DNA of 64,000 nucleotides from Agriterribacter humi (GCF_009192765.1 NZ_VOHQ01000016.1:44804-108803), one strand, 5' to 3'. Shown: positions 16,989 through 26,944, counted from the stretch's first letter. The notes: generated by a model from the sequence alone, not told the origin. Numbers and translations: made by a program.

Positions 16989-19145
16989 TCAATTCAAAAA
17001 CATTTCATCTACCAGCAATAATTTCCTTCGGTCGCCATCTACATGCGGCTTGGCCACAATTTTAAGACAGGATACCGTTTGTGGTTTAAATTTAGCTTCC
17101 ACAGTCGTGAGGGATGGCTTATCGCCTTTGGCAGGAAGCGGCGGTTTCATTTTAACCAACAGCTTCATCTGTTTCTCATTTTCTCCGCCCCATACTTCTA
17201 CCAGTGCCGGCGGCAAAATACCGGTGGCCTCCTCAATCATATAGTGCAATCCAACAGAAGATAAGGTAACCGGCTGCTTAAACTCCGATACCAGAGCCAT
17301 ATCATTATTTCGAACACCCGCAAAGTTATTGGCCCATGCAGGGTTATTGGCGCCTATAGCACCCAATGTAGTATTGAAAAAGGTATGCGCTCCCTCGCCC
17401 TGGTGTACACTGTTTAAAGGATAAAGCAAGCGCACACTATCCGGCTTAAAGCTGCTCTTAAAAAAATCAAACGACGCTACATCACTGGCATACCATCCTT
17501 TTTTATATCCTTTGGCCTTGATAAGCGCGTTTTCCTTAATAACCATTTTATTGTCAAATACAGGCGATGTAATGCTATCGGGTTCACTGCCATCGGTGGT
17601 ATACCGAATCTCCACTCCTTTTACAGGATGGAACAACTGCAATGCCAGCGGCTGATCAAAAATAACAGAACTGTTCTTTACCTGCGGGGGATTAAGCTTT
17701 AATGGATTGCTTCCATCGTCTACAAATCCTTCTATAAAATGAATATGCTTATTTGCCGCCTGCAGTTGTTCCGCTTCAGCCGGCGTTATCCCGGTATTCC
17801 ATATTGATACGGTTTTAAGATTTTTAAATGCAGCTATCTGGGTCTTAAGCTCATTGTAATTCACTTTAGTACCCGATAATGTTAGCCTGTTCAGGTGTTT
17901 AAGCGGCGCCAGCTCCTTTAATCCATTTGCGGTAATGTCGGTAAAGTTCAAATCGAGCTTACGAAGGTTTTCAAACTGGCCCACAATTTTCAAATCCTCG
18001 TCCGTTACCGGCATTTTATTCAAATTCAGCGATACGATCTGGTTTTTGATTTCCGTTAATTCTTCCAGTTGTTTTTTCGTGTAGTCGGCCCTGTTATAAA
18101 TATTTACTTCCAGTGCAGGAGATTCTTTAGCCAGTGGGGTAATGCTTCGGTAATCTGTATTTAATTTCGCAATCGTCTTTTCATCGGCGGCAGAAAAATC
18201 ATATTTTTCTTCAGGCGTTTCCACAGGTTTCAATACGGTAGCGGCCATTAAACGTAAAGAATCACCGGGAGGCAAATCAATTACTTTTTGCGTAAAAGGT
18301 GTTTCATTCCTTATCCATAAAGCAAGCAATACAATTTCATCTTCAGTGAGCTGGACCTTCCCTTTTGGCGGCATATGCTTTTTCTCTTCCAATGGAAGGT
18401 GAACCCGTTCCAGCAGTAAACTGATACCGGGATTCCCCGGCACAAACAATTTACCTGTTTTTCCTCCTTTAACGATGGATGCGGAATCAGCCAGTATTAA
18501 TTCGCCTTTCAATTTATCAGGATTATGACAACTCATGCATTTTTTTTCAAAAATGGGACGGATAACATGATCAAAAACAATAGCCTTGTCAATGGGTACC
18601 GGGGGAGCTTCATAGTATACGGCCAATGGTTGCAGGATGAAATCTTCCCCATGTGTTAAGTTGGCGCCGAAATGACCCGCAAGAATAAGCGAAACCACAA
18701 CCACAGCGCCCGCTGCTTTTGTCAGCATTCCTTTATACCATGATTTATTGGCTGCCCAGTATATAATGGAAGCCAGGAAGAAAATAGCCACCCCTGTCCA
18801 TTTATGCCATTGCAAAGTATCGCCCGAATAGCCCTCTTCCTTTGAAAGGAACAATCCCATTACTACAGTAACCGCTGAGAGTAAAGCACCAGACAAAAGA
18901 ATATTTTGTGAAAATGTATGAAAAAAATTGTTGGCTTGCGGGCGTGAAGCGGATCCGTACCATTGCAAAGCAATTGCCAGCAATAGCAGCACAATGGGAA
19001 AATGAAGCAGCAGCGGGTGCATGCGGCCAACAGGCTGCAGCCAGGCCGGTATTTCCAGTTTGTTTTCAAATAACAGCAGGAATACGATGAATATATTGAA
19101 GACGATTAATAACTGTTCCGCAAAAAATCTTACTCTTTTATTCAT
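16989..19145 (-). CDS. Membrane cytochrome c protein with LRR and FN3-like domains
   Basis: 718 residues. The N-terminus (about 10-165) has five hydrophobic helices, including HPLLLHFPIVLLLLAIALQ. A cytochrome c-like segment follows with CMSCH (about 205) and further VPGNPGISLLLERV, HMPPKGKVQLTEDE. Then come leucine-rich repeats (LRKLDLNFTDITANGLKELA, LNRLTLSGTKV; about 375-480), an FN3-like 'YTTDGSEPD' domain (about 510-580) and a discoidin-like C-terminus. This architecture accompanies PSD1/DUF1501 genes, which follow upstream on the same strand, so the three likely form a membrane and periplasmic electron-transfer or degradation unit. Substrate unknown. Confidence 0.8.
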   Translation of the reverse strand: MNKRVRFFAEQLLIVFNIFIVFLLLFENKLEIPAWLQPVGRMHPLLLHFPIVLLLLAIALQWYGSASRPQANNFFHTFSQNILLSGALLSAVTVVMGLFLSKEEGYSGDTLQWHKWTGVAIFFLASIIYWAANKSWYKGMLTKAAGAVVVVSLILAGHFGANLTHGEDFILQPLAVYYEAPPVPIDKAIVFDHVIRPIFEKKCMSCHNPDKLKGELILADSASIVKGGKTGKLFVPGNPGISLLLERVHLPLEEKKHMPPKGKVQLTEDEIVLLALWIRNETPFTQKVIDLPPGDSLRLMAATVLKPVETPEEKYDFSAADEKTIAKLNTDYRSITPLAKESPALEVNIYNRADYTKKQLEELTEIKNQIVSLNLNKMPVTDEDLKIVGQFENLRKLDLNFTDITANGLKELAPLKHLNRLTLSGTKVNYNELKTQIAAFKNLKTVSIWNTGITPAEAEQLQAANKHIHFIEGFVDDGSNPLKLNPPQVKNSSVIFDQPLALQLFHPVKGVEIRYTTDGSEPDSITSPVFDNKMVIKENALIKAKGYKKGWYASDVASFDFFKSSFKPDSVRLLYPLNSVHQGEGAHTFFNTTLGAIGANNPAWANNFAGVRNNDMALVSEFKQPVTLSSVGLHYMIEEATGILPPALVEVWGGENEKQMKLLVKMKPPLPAKGDKPSLTTVEAKFKPQTVSCLKIVAKPHVDGDRRKLLLVDEMFLN

Positions 19146-19277
19146 TGAAAAATCGGGCGGTTAAAATTGAATGAAAAACTGTTGCCAGGTTAGCCGGTTG
19201 GCGGAAACTTTTTTACATATGGTGCATGCTGTAACACGCATCACGGTATTGGCTCCTTAACTGAGCAACCCTATTGC

Positions 19278-20732
19278 TTAACTGATGATATCCTTAACTA
19301 CTACACCTGAAACATCTGTTAACCTGTATCTGCGTCCGAGATGTTTAAAGATCAGCTTTTCGTGGTTCAGTCCCAACTGGTGTAAAACCGTAGCCTGGAA
19401 ATCATGCACATGCACCGGGTTCTTTATAATATTGTATCCCAGTTCATCGGTTTCGCCATATACCATACCGGGTTTAATGCCGCCGCCTGCCATCCATATG
19501 GTAAAGCAGCGCGGATGATGGTCGCGCCCGTAATTGTCGGCCGTAAGCCTCCCCTGCGTATAGCTGGTACGACCAAATTCTCCTCCCCATATAACAAGTG
19601 TTTCGTCTAACAGTCCCCGTTGTTTGAGATCTGTAACCAATGCTGCTGAAGCCTGGTCTACATCCATAGCCTGCTTGGCTATTTCAAAAGGAAGATTACC
19701 ATGCTGATCCCATCCCTGGTGGTATAATTGTACGAAGCGCACGCCGTTCTCGGATAGCTTACGCGCCAGCAAACAATTGGCAGCATAGGTTCCGGGTACC
19801 AGGCAATCCGGACCGTATAACTTAACAATATCATCGGGTTCTTTCGACAGATCCATTACCTCGGGTATGGCGGTTTGCATACGATAGGCCATTTCATATT
19901 GCTGCACTTTGGTCGTTATTTCCGGATCGCCAAATGCCGCATACGACATTTGATTCAGCTCTGATAGATTGTCGAGCATTTCCCGGCGATCCCGCGTGTT
20001 CATGCCTTCCGGATCGCGCAGGTACAGCACCGGGTTTTCTCCTTTACTGAACTGCACGCCCTGGTGAACAGAATCTAAAAACCCGTTGGACCAGAGTTTG
20101 GAATATACTCCCTGCCCGTTACCTACACCACGCGAAAGCAATACCGTAAAGCTGGGCAGGTTTTTATTTTCATTTCCCAATCCGTAGCTCAGCCATGAGC
20201 CCATGCTCGGGCGGTTACCCTGCTGCGAACCTGTTTGTAAAAAGGTAAGCGCAGGATCATGATTGATCGCTTCCGTATACATGGAACGTACTATGCAAAG
20301 ATCATCTACAATTTTAGCGGTATAAGGCATCAGGTCGCTTACCCACGCTCTTGATTCTCCATATTGCTTGAAGTCAACAAATGATCCCACCAAAGGAAAA
20401 GAAGCCTGGTTGGCCGTCATGCCCGTAAGCCTTTGCGTTCCCCGTACCGAAGGAGGAATTTCCTGTCCCATCATTTCTCTGAGCTTAGGCTTATAGTCGA
20501 ACAGTTCCTGCTGCGACGGAGCGCCGTTCTGAAAAAGGTAGATCACCCTTTTGGCTTTGGGTGCAAAATGCGGTATACCCGGAGGCAGGCCCGCCTCTTC
20601 TGCGCCGGCACTTTTAAACAGATCCGGCATCAGCAAAGAACCCAATGCCACGCTTCCCACACCCAGGCTCATAGCCGATAAAAACCGTCTCCTGTTCCAT
20701 GTGAGCCCGTGCTCAATAATTTCTTTGTTCAT
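19278..20732 (-). CDS. DUF1501 domain protein with Tat signal
   Basis: 484 residues. The N-terminus has WNRRRFLSAMSLGVGS, a twin-arginine signal, so it is exported folded. The rest is DUF1501, of the alkaline phosphatase/sulfatase-like fold: VIYLFQNGAPSQQELFDYKP, GSWLSYGLGNENKNLPSF, VIWGGEFGRTSYTQGR, and YGRDHHPRCFTIWMAGGG with His that could bind metal. Function of the family is unknown; it nearly always travels with a PSD1 cytochrome protein, as here (the PSD1 gene ends 113 bp upstream). The gap between them is a heptamer tract. Confidence 0.9.
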   Translation of the reverse strand: MNKEIIEHGLTWNRRRFLSAMSLGVGSVALGSLLMPDLFKSAGAEEAGLPPGIPHFAPKAKRVIYLFQNGAPSQQELFDYKPKLREMMGQEIPPSVRGTQRLTGMTANQASFPLVGSFVDFKQYGESRAWVSDLMPYTAKIVDDLCIVRSMYTEAINHDPALTFLQTGSQQGNRPSMGSWLSYGLGNENKNLPSFTVLLSRGVGNGQGVYSKLWSNGFLDSVHQGVQFSKGENPVLYLRDPEGMNTRDRREMLDNLSELNQMSYAAFGDPEITTKVQQYEMAYRMQTAIPEVMDLSKEPDDIVKLYGPDCLVPGTYAANCLLARKLSENGVRFVQLYHQGWDQHGNLPFEIAKQAMDVDQASAALVTDLKQRGLLDETLVIWGGEFGRTSYTQGRLTADNYGRDHHPRCFTIWMAGGGIKPGMVYGETDELGYNIIKNPVHVHDFQATVLHQLGLNHEKLIFKHLGRRYRLTDVSGVVVKDIIS

Positions 20733-20762
20733 AAATCATTTATTAAAATGTATATCAGTTAG

Positions 20763-20844
20763 TGGTAAGTAGTAAGTAGTCAGTGACTTACTATTCAAGA
20801 CACTTATCTCTCACCTCTCACTACTCACTACTCACCACTTACCA
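20763..20844. repeat. Heptamer-period tract with inverted arms, GTGAGTA type
   Basis: Left part GTAAGTAGTAAGTAGTCAGT; right part CACTACTCACTACTCACCAC with TTACC. Both have period 7 and are imperfect reverse complements, so the transcript could fold. The PSD1 stop codon (20845-20847) directly abuts the right part. Confidence 0.7.
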
Positions 20845-23169
20845 TTACGATTTCATTATTGTTTCTTCAAGATTATAAATAGTTGATATAACGCGCATCA
20901 TTGCCGCCAGCGCTTTTTTATCTACCTGTTCGCTAACGGGGTGTTCACCTATTGACAGCATTTTTTCAGCGGACTGATCTTCTATTGTTTTTAACTGCTT
21001 GTTGTAATAATTGGTTAATACTTCCAGTTCTTTTTCGTCCGGCTTCCTGCAAACGATCAACCGGAATGCCGTGTTGATTTTTTCCTTTGCGTCTGTTTTC
21101 TCCTGTAACAACTTCGCCGACAATACCCGTGAGGCCTCCAGTACGGTTGGGTCATTCATCATCACCAATGCCTGTAGCGGTGTATTGGTCTTTAATCTTT
21201 TTACCTCACACATATCCCTGTTGCTGGCGTCAAAAATGGCCATCGTAGGTGGTGGAACGGTGCGTTTAATTAAAGTATACATGCCCCTGCGGTACAATGC
21301 TGCTCCATGATCCTGGTTATATACCGATAAAAGCCCGCGTCCCGAAGTGGCGCCTTCCCATAAGCCGGCCGGCTGATAAGGTTTTACACTGGGACCCCCG
21401 ATTGTTTTATTCAGCAAACCGCTGCTGGCCAACACCAGGTCCCTGATAAATTCTGCAGGTATGCGATACCGTGACCCACGTGCAAGCAATATATTTTCGG
21501 GGTCGGCTGCCAGCTTTTCTTTGCTGATTACGGCCGATTGGCGGTAGGTTGCCGATGTAACCATTTGTTTAACCAGGCGTTTGATGTCCCAGTTGTGCTC
21601 CATAAAATCTGCCGCCAGCCAGTCTAACAATGCCGGGTGCGATGGCAGTTCTCCCTGCATGCCAAAATCGCCTGAAGTTTTAACAATGCCCCTGCCGAAA
21701 AACTCCTGCCATAAAATATTTACATATACTCTTGCAGTAAGCGGATTTTTTTTATCGAATAACCATTTGGCCAATCCCAGCCTGTTCTTAGGATATTCGG
21801 GGTTAAATGGCAAAATCGCTGCGGGCGTTCCCGGCTCTACTATCTCACCTGGCGCATCGTATACACCGCGTTGCAATATATGTGTTGGACGAATGGTATC
21901 GAGGTCGCCCATAACCGATACAATCAGCCTGTTGGTATCGGGTTTATTTACAAAATCCAAAACCGTTTTTGCATCTTCATTGCTGATCTCCATCAATGGT
22001 TTCTTTGCATAAGTTTCGGGGCCGCCGATCACGGATTCAATGCCCACTTCTTTTACATTATTAAAGAAAGCAAACATCTGGTAATATTCTTTCTGCGAAA
22101 AAGGATCGTATTTATGATCGTGGCAATGCGCACATTCTAAGGTAACGCCTAATAATCCTTTTCCGAAAAGATCATTGCGGTCTGTTACATACATGATCCT
22201 GTATTCTTCAGGAATTACGCCGCCTTCTTCTGTAATTTTATGATTGCGGTTAAACCCGGTTGCCAGTAATTGTTCCTTGGTTGAATTGGGCAGCAGGTCG
22301 CCTGCCAATTGCCAGGTTACAAAATCGTTGTAATGCATGTTCTCATTAAAAGCATGAATCACCCAATCGCGCCAGGGCCACTGTGTACGGTACCCGTCAT
22401 CCTGGTAGCCATGCGAATCGGCATACCGTGCCAGGTCGAGCCAGTGCAGCGACATTTTTTCGCCATAAGCCGGATCCTTTAATAAACGGTCTACCATTTT
22501 TTCATAGGCATCCACACTTTTGTCGGCAGCAAATGAATCCATCATTTCCATCGTGGGGGGCAAACCGGTGATGTCAAGACAAATTCTTTTTAATAATCTT
22601 TCTTTATCGGCTTCTTCATTGGGAGTCATCCCCTTTTGTTCTATCTTCTGCAGAATGAAATGATCTATCTCGTTTCTTGGCCATTCTTTCTGTTCTACTT
22701 TTGGAAGTGCAGATTTTACAGGCGCTACAAAAGCCCAGTGCTTTTCATATTTCGCACCCTGTTTGATCCATTTTCCAATAAGGTCAATTTCGTACTGAGA
22801 TAATTTTAAATTGGAAGATGGCGGAGGCATCATCAGTGCCGTATCATGGGTACTGATGCGAAGGAAGGCCTGCGATAATTCAGGTTTCCCTGCAACCAAA
22901 GCATGCGCTTTTGGATTTTCTTTTAAGGCCTTAAAAGCGCTTTCGGGATCATCCATCCGCAAACCCGCTTCGCGCTTGTTTGCATCTGGTCCATGACATG
23001 CAGAACATTTATCGGAAAGGATAGGACGGATATCAAAATTGTAGCTCACTACATCGGGCAATTTTTCGGCTGTACCAGCACCGGTTGCACCATTATCGCA
23101 GGATTGGAACGAGCCTGCAATTCCTCCTATGAGGCATACTAGGTAAAATATATTTTTGTAGATCGTCAT
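20845..23169 (-). CDS. PSD1 / planctomycete-type cytochrome c domain lipoprotein (DUF1549-DUF1553)
   Basis: 774 residues. Signal with a lipobox (GIAGSFQSC), then a cytochrome c-like domain: IRPILSDKCSACHGPDANKR (CXXCH near 55) and LMMPPPSSNLKLSQYEI. DUF1549 (about 165-385) has HWLDLARYADSHGYQDDGYR and LECAHCHDHKYDPFSQKEY. DUF1553 (about 470-720) has PLTARVYVNILWQEFFGRGI and SKPSVKPYQPAGLWEG-like sequence. It is anchored on the outer or inner membrane facing the periplasm and probably passes electrons in oxidation of a polymer or sugar; this is inferred. Pairs with the DUF1501 and cytochrome-LRR genes downstream. Confidence 0.9.
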   Translation of the reverse strand: MTIYKNIFYLVCLIGGIAGSFQSCDNGATGAGTAEKLPDVVSYNFDIRPILSDKCSACHGPDANKREAGLRMDDPESAFKALKENPKAHALVAGKPELSQAFLRISTHDTALMMPPPSSNLKLSQYEIDLIGKWIKQGAKYEKHWAFVAPVKSALPKVEQKEWPRNEIDHFILQKIEQKGMTPNEEADKERLLKRICLDITGLPPTMEMMDSFAADKSVDAYEKMVDRLLKDPAYGEKMSLHWLDLARYADSHGYQDDGYRTQWPWRDWVIHAFNENMHYNDFVTWQLAGDLLPNSTKEQLLATGFNRNHKITEEGGVIPEEYRIMYVTDRNDLFGKGLLGVTLECAHCHDHKYDPFSQKEYYQMFAFFNNVKEVGIESVIGGPETYAKKPLMEISNEDAKTVLDFVNKPDTNRLIVSVMGDLDTIRPTHILQRGVYDAPGEIVEPGTPAAILPFNPEYPKNRLGLAKWLFDKKNPLTARVYVNILWQEFFGRGIVKTSGDFGMQGELPSHPALLDWLAADFMEHNWDIKRLVKQMVTSATYRQSAVISKEKLAADPENILLARGSRYRIPAEFIRDLVLASSGLLNKTIGGPSVKPYQPAGLWEGATSGRGLLSVYNQDHGAALYRRGMYTLIKRTVPPPTMAIFDASNRDMCEVKRLKTNTPLQALVMMNDPTVLEASRVLSAKLLQEKTDAKEKINTAFRLIVCRKPDEKELEVLTNYYNKQLKTIEDQSAEKMLSIGEHPVSEQVDKKALAAMMRVISTIYNLEETIMKS

Positions 23170-23788
23170 ATGGCAAAGTCAAATACGCTTTATGTTTTTT
23201 AATAAGGTATTGAAACGTTAAAGCTGTTATTTATTCGAATATATCTCTAATCCTGATTTTTCTATCCTGTTCCATGCTGCTCATGTATCAATAAGTGCAA
23301 AATGCATTGTGCAATGCAAAGCCAGATCGCCTGCTGAAACAATTCCTGCCGGATTCAAATGTACAAACAAAGATACAAAAGACTACAAAGCAATGAGGTC
23401 CTTTAACAAATGAAAAATAATATGCTGCATGGTTTAAAAAGGCAGGCTAAACACACAGCGCCAGTGATATCTTCTATATATTTTTATATTCATACAATTC
23501 ATACAGAAAGGATGCAATGAAAAATAGGAAAAAAGATGTGTTTAAATTACCGGGAATGCATTTTACTGTGGCGGTAAAGATAATTCGAACATCAGCACCA
23601 ATCCCCCTTCTGTCTGTGCCATCCAGGTAATTTGTAATGCATCCTGTTTCATTTATGGTTGTTTTTAAACAAATTTGTAATTTACCGCCCCGTTGGCAGC
23701 ACATGAAATGTGCTTCAGCAAATTAAATTCCGGCGGGTTAATAATATTTCCGGTTAAACTTTTTTATTCACTCCTTTAAAATGTAAAA
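23170..23788. other. Long intergenic region, no confident gene
   Basis: 619 bp. A 76-codon minus-strand frame (23474-23704) shows no domain. A 29-codon frame in the same area (stop near 23568, ATG near 23655, minus strand) ends WMAQTEGGLVLMFELSLPP, which vaguely resembles the C-terminal strand of a histidine kinase ATPase domain; it could be a gene remnant. Otherwise A/T-rich spacer carrying the promoter of the downstream isomerase. Confidence 0.4.
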
Positions 23789-24679
23789 ATGAAACTGATC
23801 AACAGCTTTTTTTTATTCCTGTTGTGCATGTTTGCTGTTATATCGTGTAATAACAGCAGTAACACAAGCAATGCCGACACCACTGCCACAGAAACTGCTG
23901 ATAGCGCCAGTAGCGGCAGTGTTGACGGCTTTAAACTGGGCGTGCAAATGTGGACATTCAGAATGTTTTCCCTCACAGATGCCCTAAACAAGGTTGACAG
24001 TGCAGGTATTAAAAACATTGAAGCTTTTTTCGGGCAGCCTTTAGGCGGATATCTAAAGGGTAATTTCGGCCCCGAAATGTCTGCCGATACCCGTGCTAAA
24101 CTTAAAGCGCTGCTGCAATCGAAGGGCATCAGCATTGTAGCCATGGGCGTAATTTCGCCGAACGATAAAGCAGAATGGATCAAAGCTTTTGACCTGGCAA
24201 AGGAATTTGGCTTAAGTTATATTACAGCCGAGCCAAAGAAAGATCAGTGGGATGTGGTTGACAGCCTGGCTGGTGCGTATGGCATAAAAGTGGCCATACA
24301 CGATCATCCAAAACCCAGTGGTTACTGGTCTCCCGATTCCGTACTTGCAGCTATTCAGGGGCATAGCAATATCGGGGCCTGTGCCGATATTGGCCATTGG
24401 GCACGCAGCGGTTTGGATCCTGTTGACTGTTTGAAAAAATTAGACGGACATCTTATTGGCGCACATTTAAAAGATATTGTAAAATTTGATGACACCAAAG
24501 CAGCCGATACCGTAGTAAGTAAAGGCATAATAGATTTTCCTGCTGTTTTTACAGAGTTTAAAAGACAAAACTTCAACGGAACTTTTTCTATAGAACACGA
24601 ATCCAACTGGTATCACAATTTACCAGACGTGATAGCTACAAAAAAATATTTCGATGATGAAGTGGCCAAGCTGAAATAA
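23789..24679 (+). CDS. Sugar phosphate isomerase/epimerase-like lipoprotein
   Basis: 296 residues. Signal FLFLLCMFAVISC gives an N-terminal lipid-modified Cys, followed by an S/T/D-rich linker. The body is a xylose-isomerase-like TIM barrel (AP endonuclease 2 family): LGVQMWTFRMFSLTDALNKV, IKVAIHDHPKPSGYW, IGACADIGHWARSGLDPV, AHLKDIVKFD, GTFSIEHESNW. The conserved His, Asp and Glu are the usual metal ligands. It acts in the periplasm on an unknown sugar. It is on the opposite strand from its neighbours, close to the PSD1 gene, and ends in a clear terminator. A frameshifted paralogue lies at 1284-2257. Confidence 0.85.
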   Translation: MKLINSFFLFLLCMFAVISCNNSSNTSNADTTATETADSASSGSVDGFKLGVQMWTFRMFSLTDALNKVDSAGIKNIEAFFGQPLGGYLKGNFGPEMSADTRAKLKALLQSKGISIVAMGVISPNDKAEWIKAFDLAKEFGLSYITAEPKKDQWDVVDSLAGAYGIKVAIHDHPKPSGYWSPDSVLAAIQGHSNIGACADIGHWARSGLDPVDCLKKLDGHLIGAHLKDIVKFDDTKAADTVVSKGIIDFPAVFTEFKRQNFNGTFSIEHESNWYHNLPDVIATKKYFDDEVAKLK

Positions 24680-24712
24680 TTAATGTTTTTACCCACAGCA
24701 TTTATATGAATG

Positions 24713-24751
24713 ATCCGGCCGGTATTATAAATCCGACCGGATTGTTTTTTT
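24713..24751 (+). terminator. Rho-independent terminator
   Basis: ATCCGGCCGG (24713-24722), 10-base loop, CCGACCGGAT (24733-24742), then a T-run (24745-24751). One mismatch in the 10-bp stem. Confidence 0.85.
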
Positions 24752-24785
24752 ATTAAGCTTTCAGCTAAATTATACTAATGATGAG

Positions 24786-24838
24786 TTGATCTCTTCTTTC
24801 ACCTTTCACTATTTCCCTCTCCCTCTCTCACCTCTCCC
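24786..24838. repeat. Heptamer-period tract, CTCTCAC type
   Basis: TTTCACC, TTTCACT, then C/T-rich seven-base words. In the sense of the minus-strand ApbE gene the words are GGGAGAG and GTGAGAG, and they encode its last residues GRGERGRGK and its stop codon. Confidence 0.55.
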
Positions 24839-25840
24839 CAAAAGCCTGTAAAACCGGCTGCTGGCGGTATCGGCAATGGATCCATTGGGTGTTTTATAAA
24901 TAAAATAAGCAGCAAGATCGTTTCTTTGTTCTGCGAATGCCAACGCTTTTTGCAGCCCCATCGCCATCAGTACATTATCATAAGCATCAGCAGTAATAGC
25001 ATCATGGGCGTAAACGGTAACGCTTACCAGGTCATTCTGCGTTGGATAACCTGTTTGGGGATCAATAATGTGACTGAACTTTTTTCCATTGTTTTCATGA
25101 AACTTACGGTAACTCCCGGAAGTGGTAACAGCGCCTTCATCAACCGTAATGATCTTTTGTATAACCGGCGATTCAAACACATAATCTCCCGGCGCCTCAA
25201 TGCCGATTTTCATTTTTTCATTACCGGGCTTTTTTCTGCCTTTAATCCTGAGCTCGCCACCAATCTCAACTATATAGTCCGTGATGCTGTTTTGTTCTAA
25301 AAAGTCTGCTATTACATCTACGCTATACCCCTGGGCTATTCCGTCTACATCAATCGTAATACAAGGTTTTGTTTTGATGAGGCGATGCCCTTCTATTTTT
25401 ATTTTGTCTGTTCCAATACATTGAAGCAATGACCGAACTTTTGCGGAATCGGGATATTTTTTTACATGCTTCGCACTAAACCCCCAGGCGGCAACAAGGG
25501 GTTGTATGGTGACATCAAAAACACCACCGGATTGTTTCCATGCTTCTATTGACTTTTTAACCACAGCAGCAAGATGATCGTCAACGGTAATGCCATTTTT
25601 TGATGCATTGAACCTGCTGATCAGCGAAAAGGGTTTGTATATGGAAAGAGAGCTGTCGATCTGGAATAAAATACTGTCTACTTGTTTTTTCTTCACGATA
25701 CTATCCTGAGCATAGTAGGTAATATGCCAGGTGGTGCCTTGTGCAAATCCTGATAATTGAATCTTTTGAATTTCCTGCGTTGAGTCAGTCAAACGGAAAA
25801 AAAGAATGAGTTGTAAAAAGTGAAATACATTCCAGCACAT
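24809..25840 (-). CDS. apbE: FAD:protein FMN transferase (ApbE family)
   Basis: About 343 residues. ApbE motifs: TTWHITYYA near the N-terminus, IDSSLSIYKPFSLISRFN, PCITIDVDGIAQGYSVDVI, VEIGGELRIKGRK, and GKKFSHIIDPQTGYP. The N-terminal hydrophobic segment (VFHFLQLILFF) suggests export to the periplasm. The enzyme transfers FMN from FAD to Thr on redox proteins, typically Na+-NQR/Rnf or periplasmic reductases; no such target is encoded in the window. The C-terminal nine residues come from a heptamer tract, an unusual extension. Start ATG 25840 instead of an upstream TTG. Confidence 0.85.
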   Translation of the reverse strand: MCWNVFHFLQLILFFRLTDSTQEIQKIQLSGFAQGTTWHITYYAQDSIVKKKQVDSILFQIDSSLSIYKPFSLISRFNASKNGITVDDHLAAVVKKSIEAWKQSGGVFDVTIQPLVAAWGFSAKHVKKYPDSAKVRSLLQCIGTDKIKIEGHRLIKTKPCITIDVDGIAQGYSVDVIADFLEQNSITDYIVEIGGELRIKGRKKPGNEKMKIGIEAPGDYVFESPVIQKIITVDEGAVTTSGSYRKFHENNGKKFSHIIDPQTGYPTQNDLVSVTVYAHDAITADAYDNVLMAMGLQKALAFAEQRNDLAAYFIYKTPNGSIADTASSRFYRLLGRGERGRGK

Positions 25841-25887
25841 GCTCAAATATAATCCATAGATCGTTCAGGAAGCGTTAATAATTGATT

Positions 25888-25996
25888 CAATAGTGGTGAA
25901 TAGTCAGTAGTGAGTAGGTGACTAAGCATAGCTACCGGCCACTGACCTCTCATAACTCACAATTGACTATTGACTACTTACCACTTACCACTCCCT
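25888..25996. repeat. Heptamer-period tract with inverted arms
   Basis: Left arm reads GTGAATAGTCAGTAGTGAGT, right arm TTGACTACTTACCACTTACC, i.e. imperfect reverse complements with a seven-base period and a central non-repeat piece. It starts beside the stop of the downstream-located esterase (25999). Confidence 0.65.
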
Positions 25997-25998
25997 TC

Positions 25999-26880
25999 TC
26001 ATTTTCTCCTGAAGCTGTCGCCAATAAATTCCAGAGCATCTGTAATGCCCGTGCGCCAGTAAGTCCAGTTATGTGCGCCATCGCGTACCCGGTATTCGTG
26101 GGCTACCAATTTGGAGCGAAGTGCAATATGCAATAAGGAGTTGCCTTTGCTTAAAAAATCATCATCACCGCAATCTATCCAGTAACGTACTTTATTCAAC
26201 TCGGCACCTGATTTTTTTTCTACTATGGCAAGAATGGAATTGTCTGCTACAGCTTTATTAAGCCTTGCTTTTCCTTTTAACCCTCTTCCAAACAGCGGAC
26301 CAAGCATGCGGTCCCACTGGGCATCCGGCATATTCACAATTTCATCATCACTGAAAACTGCAGCGCTTAAAGGTGCGGCAGCGGCAAAAAGCTCAGGATG
26401 TTTTAAAGCATAGATCAATGTGCCGTAACCTCCCATAGAAAGCCCTGCAACAGCACGGTAGCTTTTTTCACTCTTTATTCGGTATGTTTTTTCTATAGCA
26501 GGAATAAATTCGGTAATAAAAAAGTCTTCATACTTTTCTTTGCCATCGTACGAATTGATATACCAGCTCGAATCCGCATCCGGCATTATAATGATCATGG
26601 GCGGTATGGTACCCTCGGCAATGGCTTTTTCAGCATAGCGGTTTACTTCACCAAACTGCAGCCAGCCGGTATTGTTATCGGTATATCCATGCAGCAAATA
26701 AACAACCGGGTAACTTCTTTCGGAATGATCATAGTCGGCCGGCAAATAAACGCTGTAATTTACAGACCTGCCCAAAACAGCACTGGAAACGGTGGCCTGC
26801 TCAATTACTTTCCCGGAATTTTGAGCGTATAATACAGGTGCAGCACATAGAGCCAGAAACAATAAAAGGTAATGCTTCAT
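25999..26880 (-). CDS. Esterase family protein (alpha/beta hydrolase)
   Basis: 293 residues. Signal MKHYLLLFLALCAAPVLYAQ. Motifs of the esterase-D/feruloyl-esterase group: YSVYLPADYDHSERSYPVVY, LLHGYTDNNTGWLQ (oxyanion region), AGLSMGGYGTLIYA (nucleophile Ser), RYWIDCGDDDF (acid) and RVRDGAHNWTYW (catalytic His). Likely a periplasmic carbohydrate esterase, which suits the nearby GMC/PSD1 genes; the exact ester is unknown. Confidence 0.9.
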   Translation of the reverse strand: MKHYLLLFLALCAAPVLYAQNSGKVIEQATVSSAVLGRSVNYSVYLPADYDHSERSYPVVYLLHGYTDNNTGWLQFGEVNRYAEKAIAEGTIPPMIIIMPDADSSWYINSYDGKEKYEDFFITEFIPAIEKTYRIKSEKSYRAVAGLSMGGYGTLIYALKHPELFAAAAPLSAAVFSDDEIVNMPDAQWDRMLGPLFGRGLKGKARLNKAVADNSILAIVEKKSGAELNKVRYWIDCGDDDFLSKGNSLLHIALRSKLVAHEYRVRDGAHNWTYWRTGITDALEFIGDSFRRK

Positions 26881-26944
26881 ATTGGTTTACATTTCAAACC
26901 TGCATGCCGCAGGTAGGTTTAAAATTTGAGATTTGAAATACTTC

